Source of the DNA: Bryobacterales bacterium
GTDB taxonomy: Bacteria; Acidobacteriota; Terriglobia; Bryobacterales; Bryobacteraceae
Direction of reading: 5' to 3'
Assembly: GCA_016789755.1 (NCBI GenBank)
Contig: JAEUQG010000317.1
Span: 1-61,445, forward strand
DNA length: 61,445 nt
The translations under genes were made by a program, and so were the position numbers. This document shows positions 17,464 to 25,626 of the stretch, piece by piece. The notes beneath the pieces were generated by a model. The model ran no database searches. It had not been told where the DNA came from and saw nothing but the letters and a program-made list of their open reading frames with translations. The number at the start of each line of letters is the position of its first letter. Within the stretch, counting starts at the first letter, position 1.

Positions 17464-19196
17464 CACAGCAGGGCAGTAACGATCGTGCCGCCCTGCTCCG
17501 GACACACCAGTTCCACGTTCCCGCCCAGCAACCGCGCATTCCGCCGCACGATCGCCAATCCCATTCCCGTGCCCTTCTCTTTCGTCGTCACAAACGGCTC
17601 GAATACCTTCTCCCGCAATTCCTCCGGGATTCCCGGACCCTCATCGCCCACCGTCAGCCGCCCCGATGGATCCAGAGTCACCGTCACCACGCCGCCGGCA
17701 GGGGAAGCCTGCATCGCATTTAATACCAGATTCATCGCAATCTGCCGCACCAACTCACGGTTGGAATGATGCAGCACCACCGCTGGAGCAATCATTGGCT
17801 CCAGTGTGACCCGCGCCGCGGCCGCCTGCTTCTGTAACGCCCCCAGCATCGATTCCACCAGTTCGCTCACCTCGACATCGTCGTTCAACAACGGCGTCGG
17901 ATTGGCCGTCCCCAGCAATTGCCGCACCGCCTTATCCAGCCGGTCCACCTCGCTCAGAATGAACCCCAGATCTTTTTCATAAGAAGCAGCAACGGCTTCG
18001 TCTTCCTTCATCAACTGGGCAATCGTCTTGATCGCGCTCAGCGGATTCTTGATCTCATGGGCGATGGCCGCCGCCATCTTCCCGATCCCCGCCAGATTCT
18101 CCTGCCGCACCAGATCCTTCTCCAGCCGGATCTTTTCCTCCAATACGCGGCAGCTCCGCAGCGACTCGAGCACCTGCGGCGCCAGTGCCGCCAGCACCTC
18201 TTCGTTTTCGCCCAACAGCGCCACAGGACGCGGATCCACCAGCATCGCCCCATGCACTCCGCTATCGTCGCGCAGCGGCAGCATGTAGCTGAATCCTGCC
18301 GCCCGCATGGCTTCCCTCATGCGCGATTCTTCCTCACGATGCACCGCATAGACCGGCCCGGCGAAGGATTCGGCAAAGCGCCCCAGTTCCTGCCGAAGCG
18401 CGGCGCTCCCCTCCGTCGCCGGCTCGACATGTTGCTCAAACACCAGCACGACACGAGCCAGTCCGAATCTCGCGCGCAACTCACAAGCGAGGAACTGCAT
18501 CCGCTTTCCGATGTCGAGGATCAGGCTCGCTTCATCCATCGCCTTCCGGCCGAACTCCGCGTAGACCCGCGCGCTTCGCGCCAGAAACTTCGACAGCGCC
18601 GTGTAGATCGGCAGCCACAACACGCCCGCAAACAACAGCAGCGCCGACTCCACCACCCAGCCGGCGGCTTTCCACCTGGCCTCCAGTAACGCAGCCAGCC
18701 CGCGAATCCCCAATAAGTAAAGCGCCGTGCTCACACCTACCGCCAAAGCAAACAGCGGGCGCGTTCCGATGTTGAGCCCGAACGTGTGATGAAAACAATA
18801 GAACCACGCCGCCAGAAAAGGAGGCGCGATCGTCAATAGCGGCAACGGCAGGGGCAATACCGAAAGGATCAGTCCGATCCCCAGCGCGGTGAAAAACCCC
18901 GGCTTTCTCTCCTTTCCTGCGAGCCACATCAGCCGTGCCGCTGAACCTATCCCTACAGCCAAAGCAGCAAACGCTGCCTGCCGCCACAGAGGACCCGGCG
19001 CGCCGCCCAGCGCGGCCCGCGAAAATTCCTCGCCAAAGCGCAGCGCATGCCACGCTCCGTATGCCACCACCAGCAGCCAGCTCGCCATCCCCGCCGGGGC
19101 AACCTTCCGCTGCGGAAAGAGAACGAAGCCCAGGAACAACGACAGGCCCAGTCCGAGGAAGGCCATCGCCAGCGATACTGCCTGCACCGCCGTCAT
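17460..19196 (-). CDS. Membrane sensor histidine kinase with GAF-like domain
   Basis: 578 aa. It starts at the ATG at 19196 that overlaps the ketosynthase stop (ATGA). Residues ~1-215 hold about seven hydrophobic helices, ~235-370 a GAF-like sensor region, and ~385-450 the dimerisation domain with the phospho-acceptor in AAIAHEIKNPLSAI. The C-terminus is the ATPase domain with the N box (LVLNAMQAS), G1 (VGDEGPGIPEELR), F (FEPFVTTKEKGTGMGL) and G2 motifs. No response regulator is encoded next to it. Co-translation with the lipid/sugar-modifying genes upstream suggests it senses or is stoichiometrically tied to their product; that is inference. Confidence 0.92.
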   Translation of the reverse strand: MTAVQAVSLAMAFLGLGLSLFLGFVLFPQRKVAPAGMASWLLVVAYGAWHALRFGEEFSRAALGGAPGPLWRQAAFAALAVGIGSAARLMWLAGKERKPGFFTALGIGLILSVLPLPLPLLTIAPPFLAAWFYCFHHTFGLNIGTRPLFALAVGVSTALYLLGIRGLAALLEARWKAAGWVVESALLLFAGVLWLPIYTALSKFLARSARVYAEFGRKAMDEASLILDIGKRMQFLACELRARFGLARVVLVFEQHVEPATEGSAALRQELGRFAESFAGPVYAVHREEESRMREAMRAAGFSYMLPLRDDSGVHGAMLVDPRPVALLGENEEVLAALAPQVLESLRSCRVLEEKIRLEKDLVRQENLAGIGKMAAAIAHEIKNPLSAIKTIAQLMKEDEAVAASYEKDLGFILSEVDRLDKAVRQLLGTANPTPLLNDDVEVSELVESMLGALQKQAAAARVTLEPMIAPAVVLHHSNRELVRQIAMNLVLNAMQASPAGGVVTVTLDPSGRLTVGDEGPGIPEELREKVFEPFVTTKEKGTGMGLAIVRRNARLLGGNVELVCPEQGGTIVTALLC

Positions 19197-20389
19197 AGGC
19201 ACCGGAACGCCAGCACGGCGTTCAATCCCCCGAACGCAAACGAACTCGAAATGGCCGCTTCCACTTGCGAATGCCGGGCCTCGTTGGCAATCGCATCGAT
19301 GTCGCAAGCCGCGTCTCGCACGGTGAAGTTCGCCGTTGGCGGCAGCAACCCATTGTGCAATGCCAGCACTGTCGCCACGGCTTCAATCGCGCCGGCTGCG
19401 CCCAGCGCATGGCCGTGCATCGACTTGGTCGAACTCACCGCCACTCCATCGGGAAACACCGCCCGGATCGCCGATGCTTCCACAGGATCGTTGGCCGATG
19501 TGCCCGTTCCGTGGGCGTTCACATAGCCCACTTGCTTTGCCTCCAAGCCCGCGTCGCGCAAGGCCAGCCGCATTGCCTTTGCCGCGCCCTCCGTCGATGG
19601 CTGCGTGATGTGATGCGCGTCGGCGCTCATTCCCGCCCCGGCCAACTCGGCGTAGATCCCCGCCCCCCGCGCTAGCGCTGCATCCAGGGGCTCCAGCACC
19701 AGCATCGCGGCGCCTTCGCCCAGGATCATCCCCTTACGGTCGGCGCAGAACGGCCGGCACGTGTCTGGCGACACTACCCTCAGCCCTTCCCAGGCCTTGA
19801 GATGCCCCAGTGTAAACGGCGCTTCGCTCCCGCCGGCAATAGCCATCTCCAACTGCCCCTGCCGGATCATCCATAGCGCCTGCGCAATGGCGTGATTGGC
19901 CGACGAACACGCCGTCGATGCCGTGAACGATGCTCCCGTCAGCCCGTACCGCATCCCGATCATGCTTGCCCCGGCGTTGGCCATCGTCCGCGGAATGATC
20001 ATCGGATGAAATCTCGTTCGCTTGTCTTCATACAACTCGCGGAACGACGTATCTTCGGTGTTCTTCCCGCCCACGCACGATCCGGTAATCACTCCGGTGC
20101 TCTCGCGCAAGGCCTCGCTCCATTCGATTCCGCAATCGGCAACCGCCTCCGCCGCGGCGATCAGGGCATACTGCGCGAACAGGTCCAGCAGATCGATCTC
20201 TTTCGCCGTGAAATGGGCGCCTGCGTCATGCCCGCGAATCTGCGCCGCATGCGCGAACCGCACTTGCGGAAAACCCTCCAATGCCCCGATCGCGCTACGC
20301 CCGGCCGCCAATGCGTCCCAAAACTCATTGCGGCTCTTGCCGCAGGCGCAATACACTCCCACCCCGGTCACAACGACGCGCCGGTTCAT
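19193..20389 (-). CDS. Beta-ketoacyl-ACP synthase, FabF/NodE-like
   Basis: 398 aa from ATG 20389 (MNRRVVVTGVGVYC). The catalytic triad is intact: Cys161 in ASTACSSANHAIA, His293 in NAHGTGTSANDPVE, and His327 in TKSMHGHALGAAG. The segment WEGLRVVSPDTCRPFCADRK followed by GMILGEGAA closely matches what I recall of rhizobial NodE ([20 protein letters not shown]), more than housekeeping FabF. NodE-type synthases elongate special, often polyunsaturated, acyl chains on a dedicated carrier protein. The gene starts 1 base after the ACP stop and its own stop overlaps the histidine kinase start. Confidence 0.93.
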   Translation of the reverse strand: MNRRVVVTGVGVYCACGKSRNEFWDALAAGRSAIGALEGFPQVRFAHAAQIRGHDAGAHFTAKEIDLLDLFAQYALIAAAEAVADCGIEWSEALRESTGVITGSCVGGKNTEDTSFRELYEDKRTRFHPMIIPRTMANAGASMIGMRYGLTGASFTASTACSSANHAIAQALWMIRQGQLEMAIAGGSEAPFTLGHLKAWEGLRVVSPDTCRPFCADRKGMILGEGAAMLVLEPLDAALARGAGIYAELAGAGMSADAHHITQPSTEGAAKAMRLALRDAGLEAKQVGYVNAHGTGTSANDPVEASAIRAVFPDGVAVSSTKSMHGHALGAAGAIEAVATVLALHNGLLPPTANFTVRDAACDIDAIANEARHSQVEAAISSSFAFGGLNAVLAFRCL

Positions 20390-20390
20390 T

Positions 20391-20645
20391 TCACCCCTTC
20401 TCCGCCAGCAGTTTCCCGATTCCCTCCGTGATGTCCGCAATCCCTCGAATGCTCTTCGCCGCATCGTCCGGAATAGAAACATCGAATTCGTTCTCGAGCG
20501 CGAACACAATCTGAATTCCGTCCAGCGAATCGATGCCCAACTCCTCGAATGTGCTTGAAGGCGTGATGGCCGCGGTCTTCGCCGCATCGTAGTGCTGCGT
20601 CTTGGCTATGACCCGGATGACGCGTTCGACCGTTGTTTCTGGCAT
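20391..20645 (-). CDS. Acyl carrier protein (dedicated, NodF-position)
   Basis: 84 aa, starting MPETTVERVIRVIAKTQ. The 4'-phosphopantetheine attachment serine is Ser40 in EELGIDSLDGIQIV, followed by the acidic helix FALENEFDVSIPDD. Size and motif are those of a free-standing type II ACP. The start at 20645 lies inside the 3' end of the deacetylase gene (40-base overlap), and the ketosynthase starts directly after its stop. The ACP therefore most likely serves that synthase rather than bulk fatty acid synthesis. Confidence 0.93.
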   Translation of the reverse strand: MPETTVERVIRVIAKTQHYDAAKTAAITPSSTFEELGIDSLDGIQIVFALENEFDVSIPDDAAKSIRGIADITEGIGKLLAEKG

Positions 20646-21337
20646 AGAAGTTCGGAAACCGTGCACAGATGATAGCCTTGCTCGCGCAATTCTGGCAACA
20701 GCCTTCGCACAGCCTCGATGGTGTTGCGGATATCCGGACGTAGCGTTCTTTCCCGCCCGTCGTGCAGCAAGAGAATCGCCCCGCTCCGCGCTGCCCCTTT
20801 CAGGCGCGCATGCACTGCCTTCGCGCTCTTCTTCCAATCGAGCCCGTTGCCGCTCCACATCACACCGGTCAGCCCATGCCGCTGCTGCGCGTCCTTCAAT
20901 CCGAACCAGCGGCATCCGTAAGGCACTCGCAGCCATACCGGCCGCTGTCCACTCACGCCTTCCACCACATCCTGCGCAATCGCAATTTCATCTTCCAGAA
21001 ACTGCGGATGCCGCAAATAGAACGGGGAATGCGTGTAACTGTGATTTCCCACTTCATGCCCCCGCCGCGCCAGCTCTTTCGCAATCTCCGGAAGCCGCTC
21101 GATGTTTCGCCCGATCGGGAAAAATGTGCACCTCGCCTGGTGCTCGTCCAGCACATCCAGCAACTCCGGCGTCGACTCGCTCGGTCCGTCGTCAAAGGTC
21201 ACGGCGATCGCCCTGCGCCCCGCCGGTCCCCGCCAATGGGAAGGCGCCAGCAGCGTCGCGCTGCGTCCCCGGACGGCGTAGGCCATCGTGCCGGCAGCGG
21301 CAGCCGCCACGCCCAGCACGCCCAACCCGGCAATCAT
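20606..21337 (-). CDS. Polysaccharide (NodB-type) deacetylase with N-terminal membrane anchor
   Basis: 243 aa. An N-terminal hydrophobic segment (MIAGLGVLGVAAAAAGTMAYA) precedes a NodB-homology domain with the metal/catalytic motifs in order: TFDDGPSE (catalytic Asp and metal Asp), NHSYTHSPF (metal histidines), RVPYGCRW (usually RxPxG) and LLLHDGRER. It should remove N- or O-acetyl groups from a glycan at the cell surface. The ATG at 21337 overlaps the stop of the enolase-superfamily gene (ATGA), and its tail overlaps the ACP gene by 40 bases. Confidence 0.93.
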   Translation of the reverse strand: MIAGLGVLGVAAAAAGTMAYAVRGRSATLLAPSHWRGPAGRRAIAVTFDDGPSESTPELLDVLDEHQARCTFFPIGRNIERLPEIAKELARRGHEVGNHSYTHSPFYLRHPQFLEDEIAIAQDVVEGVSGQRPVWLRVPYGCRWFGLKDAQQRHGLTGVMWSGNGLDWKKSAKAVHARLKGAARSGAILLLHDGRERTLRPDIRNTIEAVRRLLPELREQGYHLCTVSELLCQKQRSNASSGS

Positions 21338-22572
21338 TTCTTATCGGTCCACTTCACGCTGTGGTCCGCCGTCACCGCGAACGTCTCGTTCGGGGAGATC
21401 AGCGTGAAGTACGACCACGGCCCGGGAATCCACGGGTAGCGCTCAATCACCGATTCATCCACCTCCACACCCAGCCCCGGCTTTGCCGGCACAATCAGCG
21501 AGCCGTCCACAATCTCCAGCGGCGTCTTCAGAATCTCCTGCGCCAGCGGGAATGGATACATGAACTTCCTCCCCGGAGTCGAATAGCAGGGATACTCCAG
21601 CCACTCCACCACCGTCTCCGGCCAGCAGATCCCGATCTGTGCCGCTGCCATCACCTCCAGGTCGTTGCCCCAGCAATGGAAGGCGAATCGCGCATCTGTG
21701 CGCGCAATCTCGGTAAAGATGCGCCTCCCCATCGAATAGCCGCCCTGGCACACCACATCCATCTGCACATAATCGACGCAAGGCCCCTCCAAGAGGTCGA
21801 GAAAACCCGCCTCATTGGGCTCATGCTCGCCGCTTGCCAGGGGCAGCAGATCCAGTTCCTTCAACCGCCGGTACGCTTCGTGATCGTCCGGAGGCAACGG
21901 TTCCTCGAGCCATGTCAGATCGTATTCGCTCATCTGCCCGGCCAGTTTCGCCACCGTCTCCGGCGAATACGAGCGGTCCCCCATTCGCCACCACGAGTGA
22001 GCGTCCACCATCAATCCGAAGTCCGGGCCCGTCGCTTCCCTCATCAGTTGGACCGTGCGCAGATCCTCCTCCGCGCCCAGCGCCGGCCGCATTTTGTAAG
22101 CCGTGAATCCAAGGCTCTTTGTCAACGCCGCCTCCGCCGCGTACTCCTCCGGCGGCATGTACATTCCGGCGCTGCCATAGAGCCGGATGCGGTCTCGGAT
22201 CCTCCCGCCCAGCAATTCCGAAACAGGCGCCCCCTTTGCCTTGCCGATCAAATCGTAGATCGCCACCTCGACGCAGCAGTAGATCTTGTGCAATTCCCAA
22301 TCGCTTGGGTGCAGTTGCGCGAACTGCACCCGCAGAGCATCGGCATCCAAAGCCGCACGCCCTTCCAGAAACGGGCCGATCACGGTCTCAATTTGCCGCT
22401 TCCAATGCTCGCTCGCCGCTCCCGGCGCGTATCCCACCACGCCATTCGCTTCCACCCGAATGAGCATCGCGTCGCGCTTGACGATCGTGCGCTCGCCCCC
22501 ATAATAGGTCAGCCGCGGAGGCCCCGGAAGTGGATAAGAGAGCAGAAATGCCTGAACGGATCGGATCTTCAT
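21334..22572 (-). CDS. Mandelate racemase / muconate lactonizing enzyme family (enolase superfamily) protein
   Basis: 412 aa from ATG 22572 (MKIRSVQAFLLSYPL). The N-terminal capping domain is followed by a (beta/alpha)7-beta barrel. Likely catalytic and metal ligands: Lys in FTAYKMRPA, Asp in MVDAHSWWR, Glu in WLEEPLPPDD, Glu in ASGEHEPNE and His in FHCWGNDLE. The GEHE and HxW features suggest an acid-sugar dehydratase rather than a racemase, but the substrate is not determinable. It is the first gene of the minus-strand deacetylase/ACP/ketosynthase/kinase run, with its start 31 bases from the divergent phosphoesterase start. Confidence 0.9.
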   Translation of the reverse strand: MKIRSVQAFLLSYPLPGPPRLTYYGGERTIVKRDAMLIRVEANGVVGYAPGAASEHWKRQIETVIGPFLEGRAALDADALRVQFAQLHPSDWELHKIYCCVEVAIYDLIGKAKGAPVSELLGGRIRDRIRLYGSAGMYMPPEEYAAEAALTKSLGFTAYKMRPALGAEEDLRTVQLMREATGPDFGLMVDAHSWWRMGDRSYSPETVAKLAGQMSEYDLTWLEEPLPPDDHEAYRRLKELDLLPLASGEHEPNEAGFLDLLEGPCVDYVQMDVVCQGGYSMGRRIFTEIARTDARFAFHCWGNDLEVMAAAQIGICWPETVVEWLEYPCYSTPGRKFMYPFPLAQEILKTPLEIVDGSLIVPAKPGLGVEVDESVIERYPWIPGPWSYFTLISPNETFAVTADHSVKWTDKK

Positions 22573-22585
22573 CGAGTTGGTATTC

Positions 22586-22593
22586 AGTATACT
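22586..22593. promoter_or_regulatory. Palindromic AGTATACT that can serve as a -10 box on both strands
   Basis: The 31-base gap between the divergent genes starting at 22572 (-) and 22604 (+) contains AGTATACT. It reads TATACT on the plus strand (22588-22593) and also TATACT on the minus strand (22591-22586). Either -10 would give a very short leader (about 4-7 bases). I see no convincing -35 on either side. It is a candidate shared promoter core rather than a proven one. Confidence 0.35.
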
Positions 22594-22603
22594 CGGAACA
22601 CAC

Positions 22604-24259
22604 ATGGCACAAGACCGGGAACGGCTCCCCATGGTCGGCTGGTTCGATCCGCCGCAACTCGTGCGGACGGGGCTCCAGGTGATGGTTTCCACTGCCCTCG
22701 GCCGTCACTCCGACCGCCGCCTCATCGAGGCTCTCACCACCGCCGAACCGCTCGAACCCTTCGACTGTGAAGCGCAAATGGACCTCCCCGATGGTCCCTT
22801 CTGGGTCGACTACATCAGCGACACCGGCGATGGCTGGAACTCCACCTACGCGGTCGCCTCCGCCGCCGCCCAGCCCGAACTCACGCTCGCCGATTCCAAG
22901 GGCGCCACCCACCGCACCGAACGTGGCAACGTGCTGGTGCTCGGCGGCGATCAGGTCTACCCCATCGCCGCCCGCCAGGAATACCAGCGCCGCTTCGTCG
23001 CCCCTTTTACAGCGGCTTTCCCCACCCGGTCCTTGCCGGAACGCAAACGCCCGAAAATGTTCGCCGTTCCCGGCAACCACGATTGGTACGACAGCCTGGC
23101 TGCCTTCACCCGCCTCTTCTGCCAGAATCGAACCATCGGCGGCTGGCACGCGCCGCAGCGCCGCAGCTACTTCGCCCTCAAGCTTCCCTACGGATGGTGG
23201 CTGCTCGGCACCGATGTCCAACTGGCCGCCGACATCGATCAGCCTCAAGTCGACTTCTTCCGCCGCGTCGCCGGCCAGTTCCAATCCGGCGACCGGGTCA
23301 TCCTCTGCAACGCCGATCCGCATTGGATCAACGCCGCCATCTACGGCAATCTCGACCAGGAATACAACGAGCATAACCTCCATTTCCTCGAAACCCAGGT
23401 CCTCAAGGGCCGCGTCGCCGTCTTCCTCGCCGGCGACCTGCACCACTACCGCCGCCACGAAGGACCCAAGAAGGTCCAGAAAATTACCGCCGGCGGAGGC
23501 GGCGCCTTCCTTCACCCTACCCATCCCGACAAAGAGGTCCGCGTTCTTCAGGAGCATGACCCCCGCGGCCGCGAATTCGTCCTGCGGCAATCGTTCCCAT
23601 CCGTCGAAGAGTCGCGCCGCCTGACCTGGGGCAACCTCCTCTTCCTTATCAAGAACCCCAGCTTTGGAATCCTCACCGCCATCCTCTACGTCTTCATATC
23701 CGGTTCCGTCGGCGCCTTCGAGGGCGGCTGGGATCTCTTCACGCGAATTGTCACCACGCCCCTCACCTCCCTGGTGGTTAGCATCACCCTGCTCGGTTAC
23801 GTCCTCTTCACCGACACCCACGACACCCGGTACAAAGTCATCGCCGGCGCACTCCACGGCGCCGCCAATATCGTTGCTGCATTCGCCGTTTCCTGGTGGA
23901 TGCGCGAGCTGATTCCTGACATGCGGGAACCCCTGGACACGCTTCTCGTAGCGCTCTTTACTTTCCTGGGGGGATGGGTGGTAGGCCCCACTATCATGGG
24001 GCTGTACCTCCTTGTATCCCTCAATGTCTTCGGAAGGCACGCCAATGAGGCCTTCTCCGCCCTCGCTATCCCCCACTTCAAGAACTTCCTGCGCCTTCGC
24101 ATCGATCCCGATGGTACTCTTTCCATCTTCCCCATCGGCTTACGCCAAGTGCCTCAAAAATGGAAGGAAAACCCGCAGCGCGGCGGCCCCGGGTTCGTCT
24201 CCGATGACCCCTCCGCCACTCCTCCCCACCTCATCGAAGATCCTATCGAACTGCGCTAG
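22604..24259 (+). CDS. Calcineurin-like metallophosphoesterase with C-terminal membrane domain
   Basis: 551 aa from ATG 22604 (MAQDRERLPMVGWFDP). Residues ~100-340 carry dimetal phosphoesterase motifs: VLVLGGDQVYPIA (GD), FAVPGNHDWYDSL (GNHD), CNADPHWIN and AGDLHHYRRHEG (GDxHH). Residues ~355-500 hold about five hydrophobic helices, followed by a soluble tail (RIDPDGTLSIFPIGLRQVP). Attachment of such a phosphoesterase to a polytopic membrane domain suggests a membrane-bound substrate, perhaps a phospholipid or lipid-linked sugar. I cannot name the family's substrate. It is divergent from the enolase-superfamily operon. Confidence 0.85.
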   Translation: MAQDRERLPMVGWFDPPQLVRTGLQVMVSTALGRHSDRRLIEALTTAEPLEPFDCEAQMDLPDGPFWVDYISDTGDGWNSTYAVASAAAQPELTLADSKGATHRTERGNVLVLGGDQVYPIAARQEYQRRFVAPFTAAFPTRSLPERKRPKMFAVPGNHDWYDSLAAFTRLFCQNRTIGGWHAPQRRSYFALKLPYGWWLLGTDVQLAADIDQPQVDFFRRVAGQFQSGDRVILCNADPHWINAAIYGNLDQEYNEHNLHFLETQVLKGRVAVFLAGDLHHYRRHEGPKKVQKITAGGGGAFLHPTHPDKEVRVLQEHDPRGREFVLRQSFPSVEESRRLTWGNLLFLIKNPSFGILTAILYVFISGSVGAFEGGWDLFTRIVTTPLTSLVVSITLLGYVLFTDTHDTRYKVIAGALHGAANIVAAFAVSWWMRELIPDMREPLDTLLVALFTFLGGWVVGPTIMGLYLLVSLNVFGRHANEAFSALAIPHFKNFLRLRIDPDGTLSIFPIGLRQVPQKWKENPQRGGPGFVSDDPSATPPHLIEDPIELR

Positions 24260-24314
24260 TCCCGGACTGCGGTAATAGGTCCCGGGTGCCGATTCCTCGC
24301 ACCGTCCCTTAGCA

Positions 24315-24340
24315 TACTGGTACAGCATCGTGTGCCAGTA
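24315..24340. repeat. Inverted repeat (TACTGGTACA-N6-TGTGCCAGTA)
   Basis: Two 10-base arms match at nine of ten positions around a 6-base centre. It lies in the 143-base gap between the phosphoesterase stop and the small exported gene at 24403. It could be an operator or, less likely, a factor-dependent terminator, since no T-run follows. The same TACTGGTACA decamer recurs at 24835-24844. Confidence 0.6.
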
Positions 24341-24382
24341 CTAAGTCGCTTGCATTGGTGGGTTCAAAAAACACCTGAGATT

Positions 24383-24406
24383 GCATACTGGGTTCACCCA
24401 ATATGC
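24383..24406. repeat. Inverted repeat spanning the start codon at 24403
   Basis: Arms GCATACTGGGT (24383-24393) and ACCCAATATGC (24396-24406) are complementary at 10 of 11 positions with a 2-base centre. The right arm covers the ATG at 24403. The nonamer GCATACTGG also occurs 71 bases upstream (24312-24320). A hairpin in RNA would hide the start codon; as DNA it would suit a dimeric regulator. Confidence 0.6.
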
Positions 24407-24831
24407 GAAACACACTGCTGCTCACCGTTGCCGCTCTCCTCACCTTCCAGAGCCTTTCCGCCCAGTCCCTGGTCCGCCCCGAACAAAGCCGCAAACGCTC
24501 GGTTTGGTGGAAGGTCAGCACCGTCGCCCTCGCTGTCGCCACCAGCGTCGATGCCCACTCTTCCTGGGGCCGCATCGAGGCAAATCCTGTGCTTTCCGGC
24601 GCCAACGGCCGCTTCGGGGCAAAGGGCATCGCTCTCAAAGCGCTCATCACCGGAGGCGTGCTCAGCGCCCAGTACATGATGATGAAGAACCATCCGAAAG
24701 CGGAGAAATACGGCGCCTGGACCAACTTCGCATTGGCCGGCGCGCTCGGGTCGGCTGCTGCCTACAACTACCGTCTGCATCGCCAACCGGCTGCGGTTTC
24801 CCCGATCCTCTCCACCGTTCCCAAACAGTAG
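24403..24831 (+). CDS. Small exported/membrane protein of unknown function
   Basis: 142 aa. The N-terminus MRNTLLLTVAALLTFQSLSAQ is a signal peptide. The mature part has two moderately hydrophobic stretches (WWKVSTVALAVATSV and WTNFALAGALGSAAAYNY) around a glycine-rich centre (NPVLSGANGRFGAKGIALK). I recognise no family. Its start is embedded in the inverted repeat at 24383-24406. A further palindrome sits just after its stop, before a PEP-CTERM gene. A longer ORF in another frame covers part of it but is a shadow. Confidence 0.7.
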   Translation: MRNTLLLTVAALLTFQSLSAQSLVRPEQSRKRSVWWKVSTVALAVATSVDAHSSWGRIEANPVLSGANGRFGAKGIALKALITGGVLSAQYMMMKNHPKAEKYGAWTNFALAGALGSAAAYNYRLHRQPAAVSPILSTVPKQ

Positions 24832-24845
24832 TTGTACTGGTACAA
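24832..24845. repeat. Palindrome TTGTACTGGTACAA upstream of the PEP-CTERM gene
   Basis: A 14-base sequence with 6-base arms TTGTAC and GTACAA around TG. It contains the same TACTGGTACA decamer seen at 24315. It starts one base after the stop of the small exported gene and about 80 bases before the PEP-CTERM start. It may be an operator shared by the two genes. Confidence 0.5.
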
Positions 24846-24926
24846 AACGTAATCTTCAAGTATTGTTTTGGAAGCGGCTGCGTTGTTACACTCCCTTTCG
24901 ATTCTACCGAGGGAGAAATTACAATC

Positions 24927-25565
24927 TTGAAACTTGCTTCCATCCTGCCGGTTCTGGCCTTCGCGATGAACTGTCAGGCAGCTATTACCTTCAACAGCCA
25001 AACCTACAATCTGACGACGACAGAGACGATCACCGCCGCATTCACTTCCATCGGCGGGCAGGGGACCACCAACATGTACTCCGGTCTTGTTCTGGTGGAT
25101 GTCTCCGGAACGGGTAACGGAGCCTGGGGTAGCGGACTTAACGACGCCTTTTACGCTGAACCGTTCGGCAGCAGTGCATGGCCTGGTTTCTGTGGCAGCC
25201 TCGGTGTGCGCACCCTGGCGCTTCCCGGAGGCTGCGGCAACTATGCTCACAACCGCATGGTGTACAGCCTCGACGACAACCACTTCGTCAGCCTCGCCGG
25301 CGGCTTCTACGTGCCGGCCGAGCAGTCCTCGCATCGCTACCGCTTCGTCATTTCCGTAGACTCGATCCTGGCCGCCAATAGCCAGACTGGGCCGCAAAAA
25401 CTGTACTTCGGAACCACCGATGGCAACTACGGAGACAATGGCGGATCTTTCCGGATCACCGTCACCCAGTTGGACCAGGCAGCCTCGACTCCGGAGCCTG
25501 GCGCATTCTGGACACTCGGCGCCGGGCTCGGTGCAGTGGCGCTCTTCCGCCGGCCCAAGCAGTAA
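24927..25565 (+). CDS. PEP-CTERM sorting-domain protein (1)
   Basis: 212 aa from a TTG start at 24927, supported by GGGAGAA at 24911-24917 and by the signal peptide it creates (MKLASILPVLAFAMNCQAA). The mature part is a beta-rich, Gly/Ser/Asn-rich secreted domain. The C-terminus has the PEP-CTERM layout: TPEPGAFW, a hydrophobic helix (TLGAGLGAVALF), then RRPKQ. Such proteins are cleaved and anchored or released by an exosortase, usually in exopolysaccharide-producing bacteria. No exosortase is in the window. A longer in-frame ORF upstream lacks a signal peptide and overlaps the previous gene. Confidence 0.85.
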   Translation: MKLASILPVLAFAMNCQAAITFNSQTYNLTTTETITAAFTSIGGQGTTNMYSGLVLVDVSGTGNGAWGSGLNDAFYAEPFGSSAWPGFCGSLGVRTLALPGGCGNYAHNRMVYSLDDNHFVSLAGGFYVPAEQSSHRYRFVISVDSILAANSQTGPQKLYFGTTDGNYGDNGGSFRITVTQLDQAASTPEPGAFWTLGAGLGAVALFRRPKQ

Positions 25566-25585
25566 CAACACGTTCTTTTATCTGT

Positions 25586-25626
25586 AGCCGCGGACCCTGG
25601 GCGGCCAGCGCCGCGGCTTTCGTTTG
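25586..25626 (+). terminator. Intrinsic terminator after the PEP-CTERM gene
   Basis: AGCCGCGG (25586-25593) pairs with CCGCGGCT (25611-25618). The loop holds a small inner CTGG/CCAG stem, and TTTCGTTT follows. It sits 20 bases after the stop and separates this gene from the metK promoter. Confidence 0.75.

Noticed and set aside
19193..21337. A true Nod-factor (lipochitooligosaccharide) biosynthesis cluster
   Set aside because: No NodC chitin synthase or NodA acyltransferase is present, so only the similarity of the three activities is claimed.
24381..25565. A longer start for PEP-CTERM gene 1
   Set aside because: It would overlap the small exported gene in another frame and hide the signal peptide that begins at TTG 24927.
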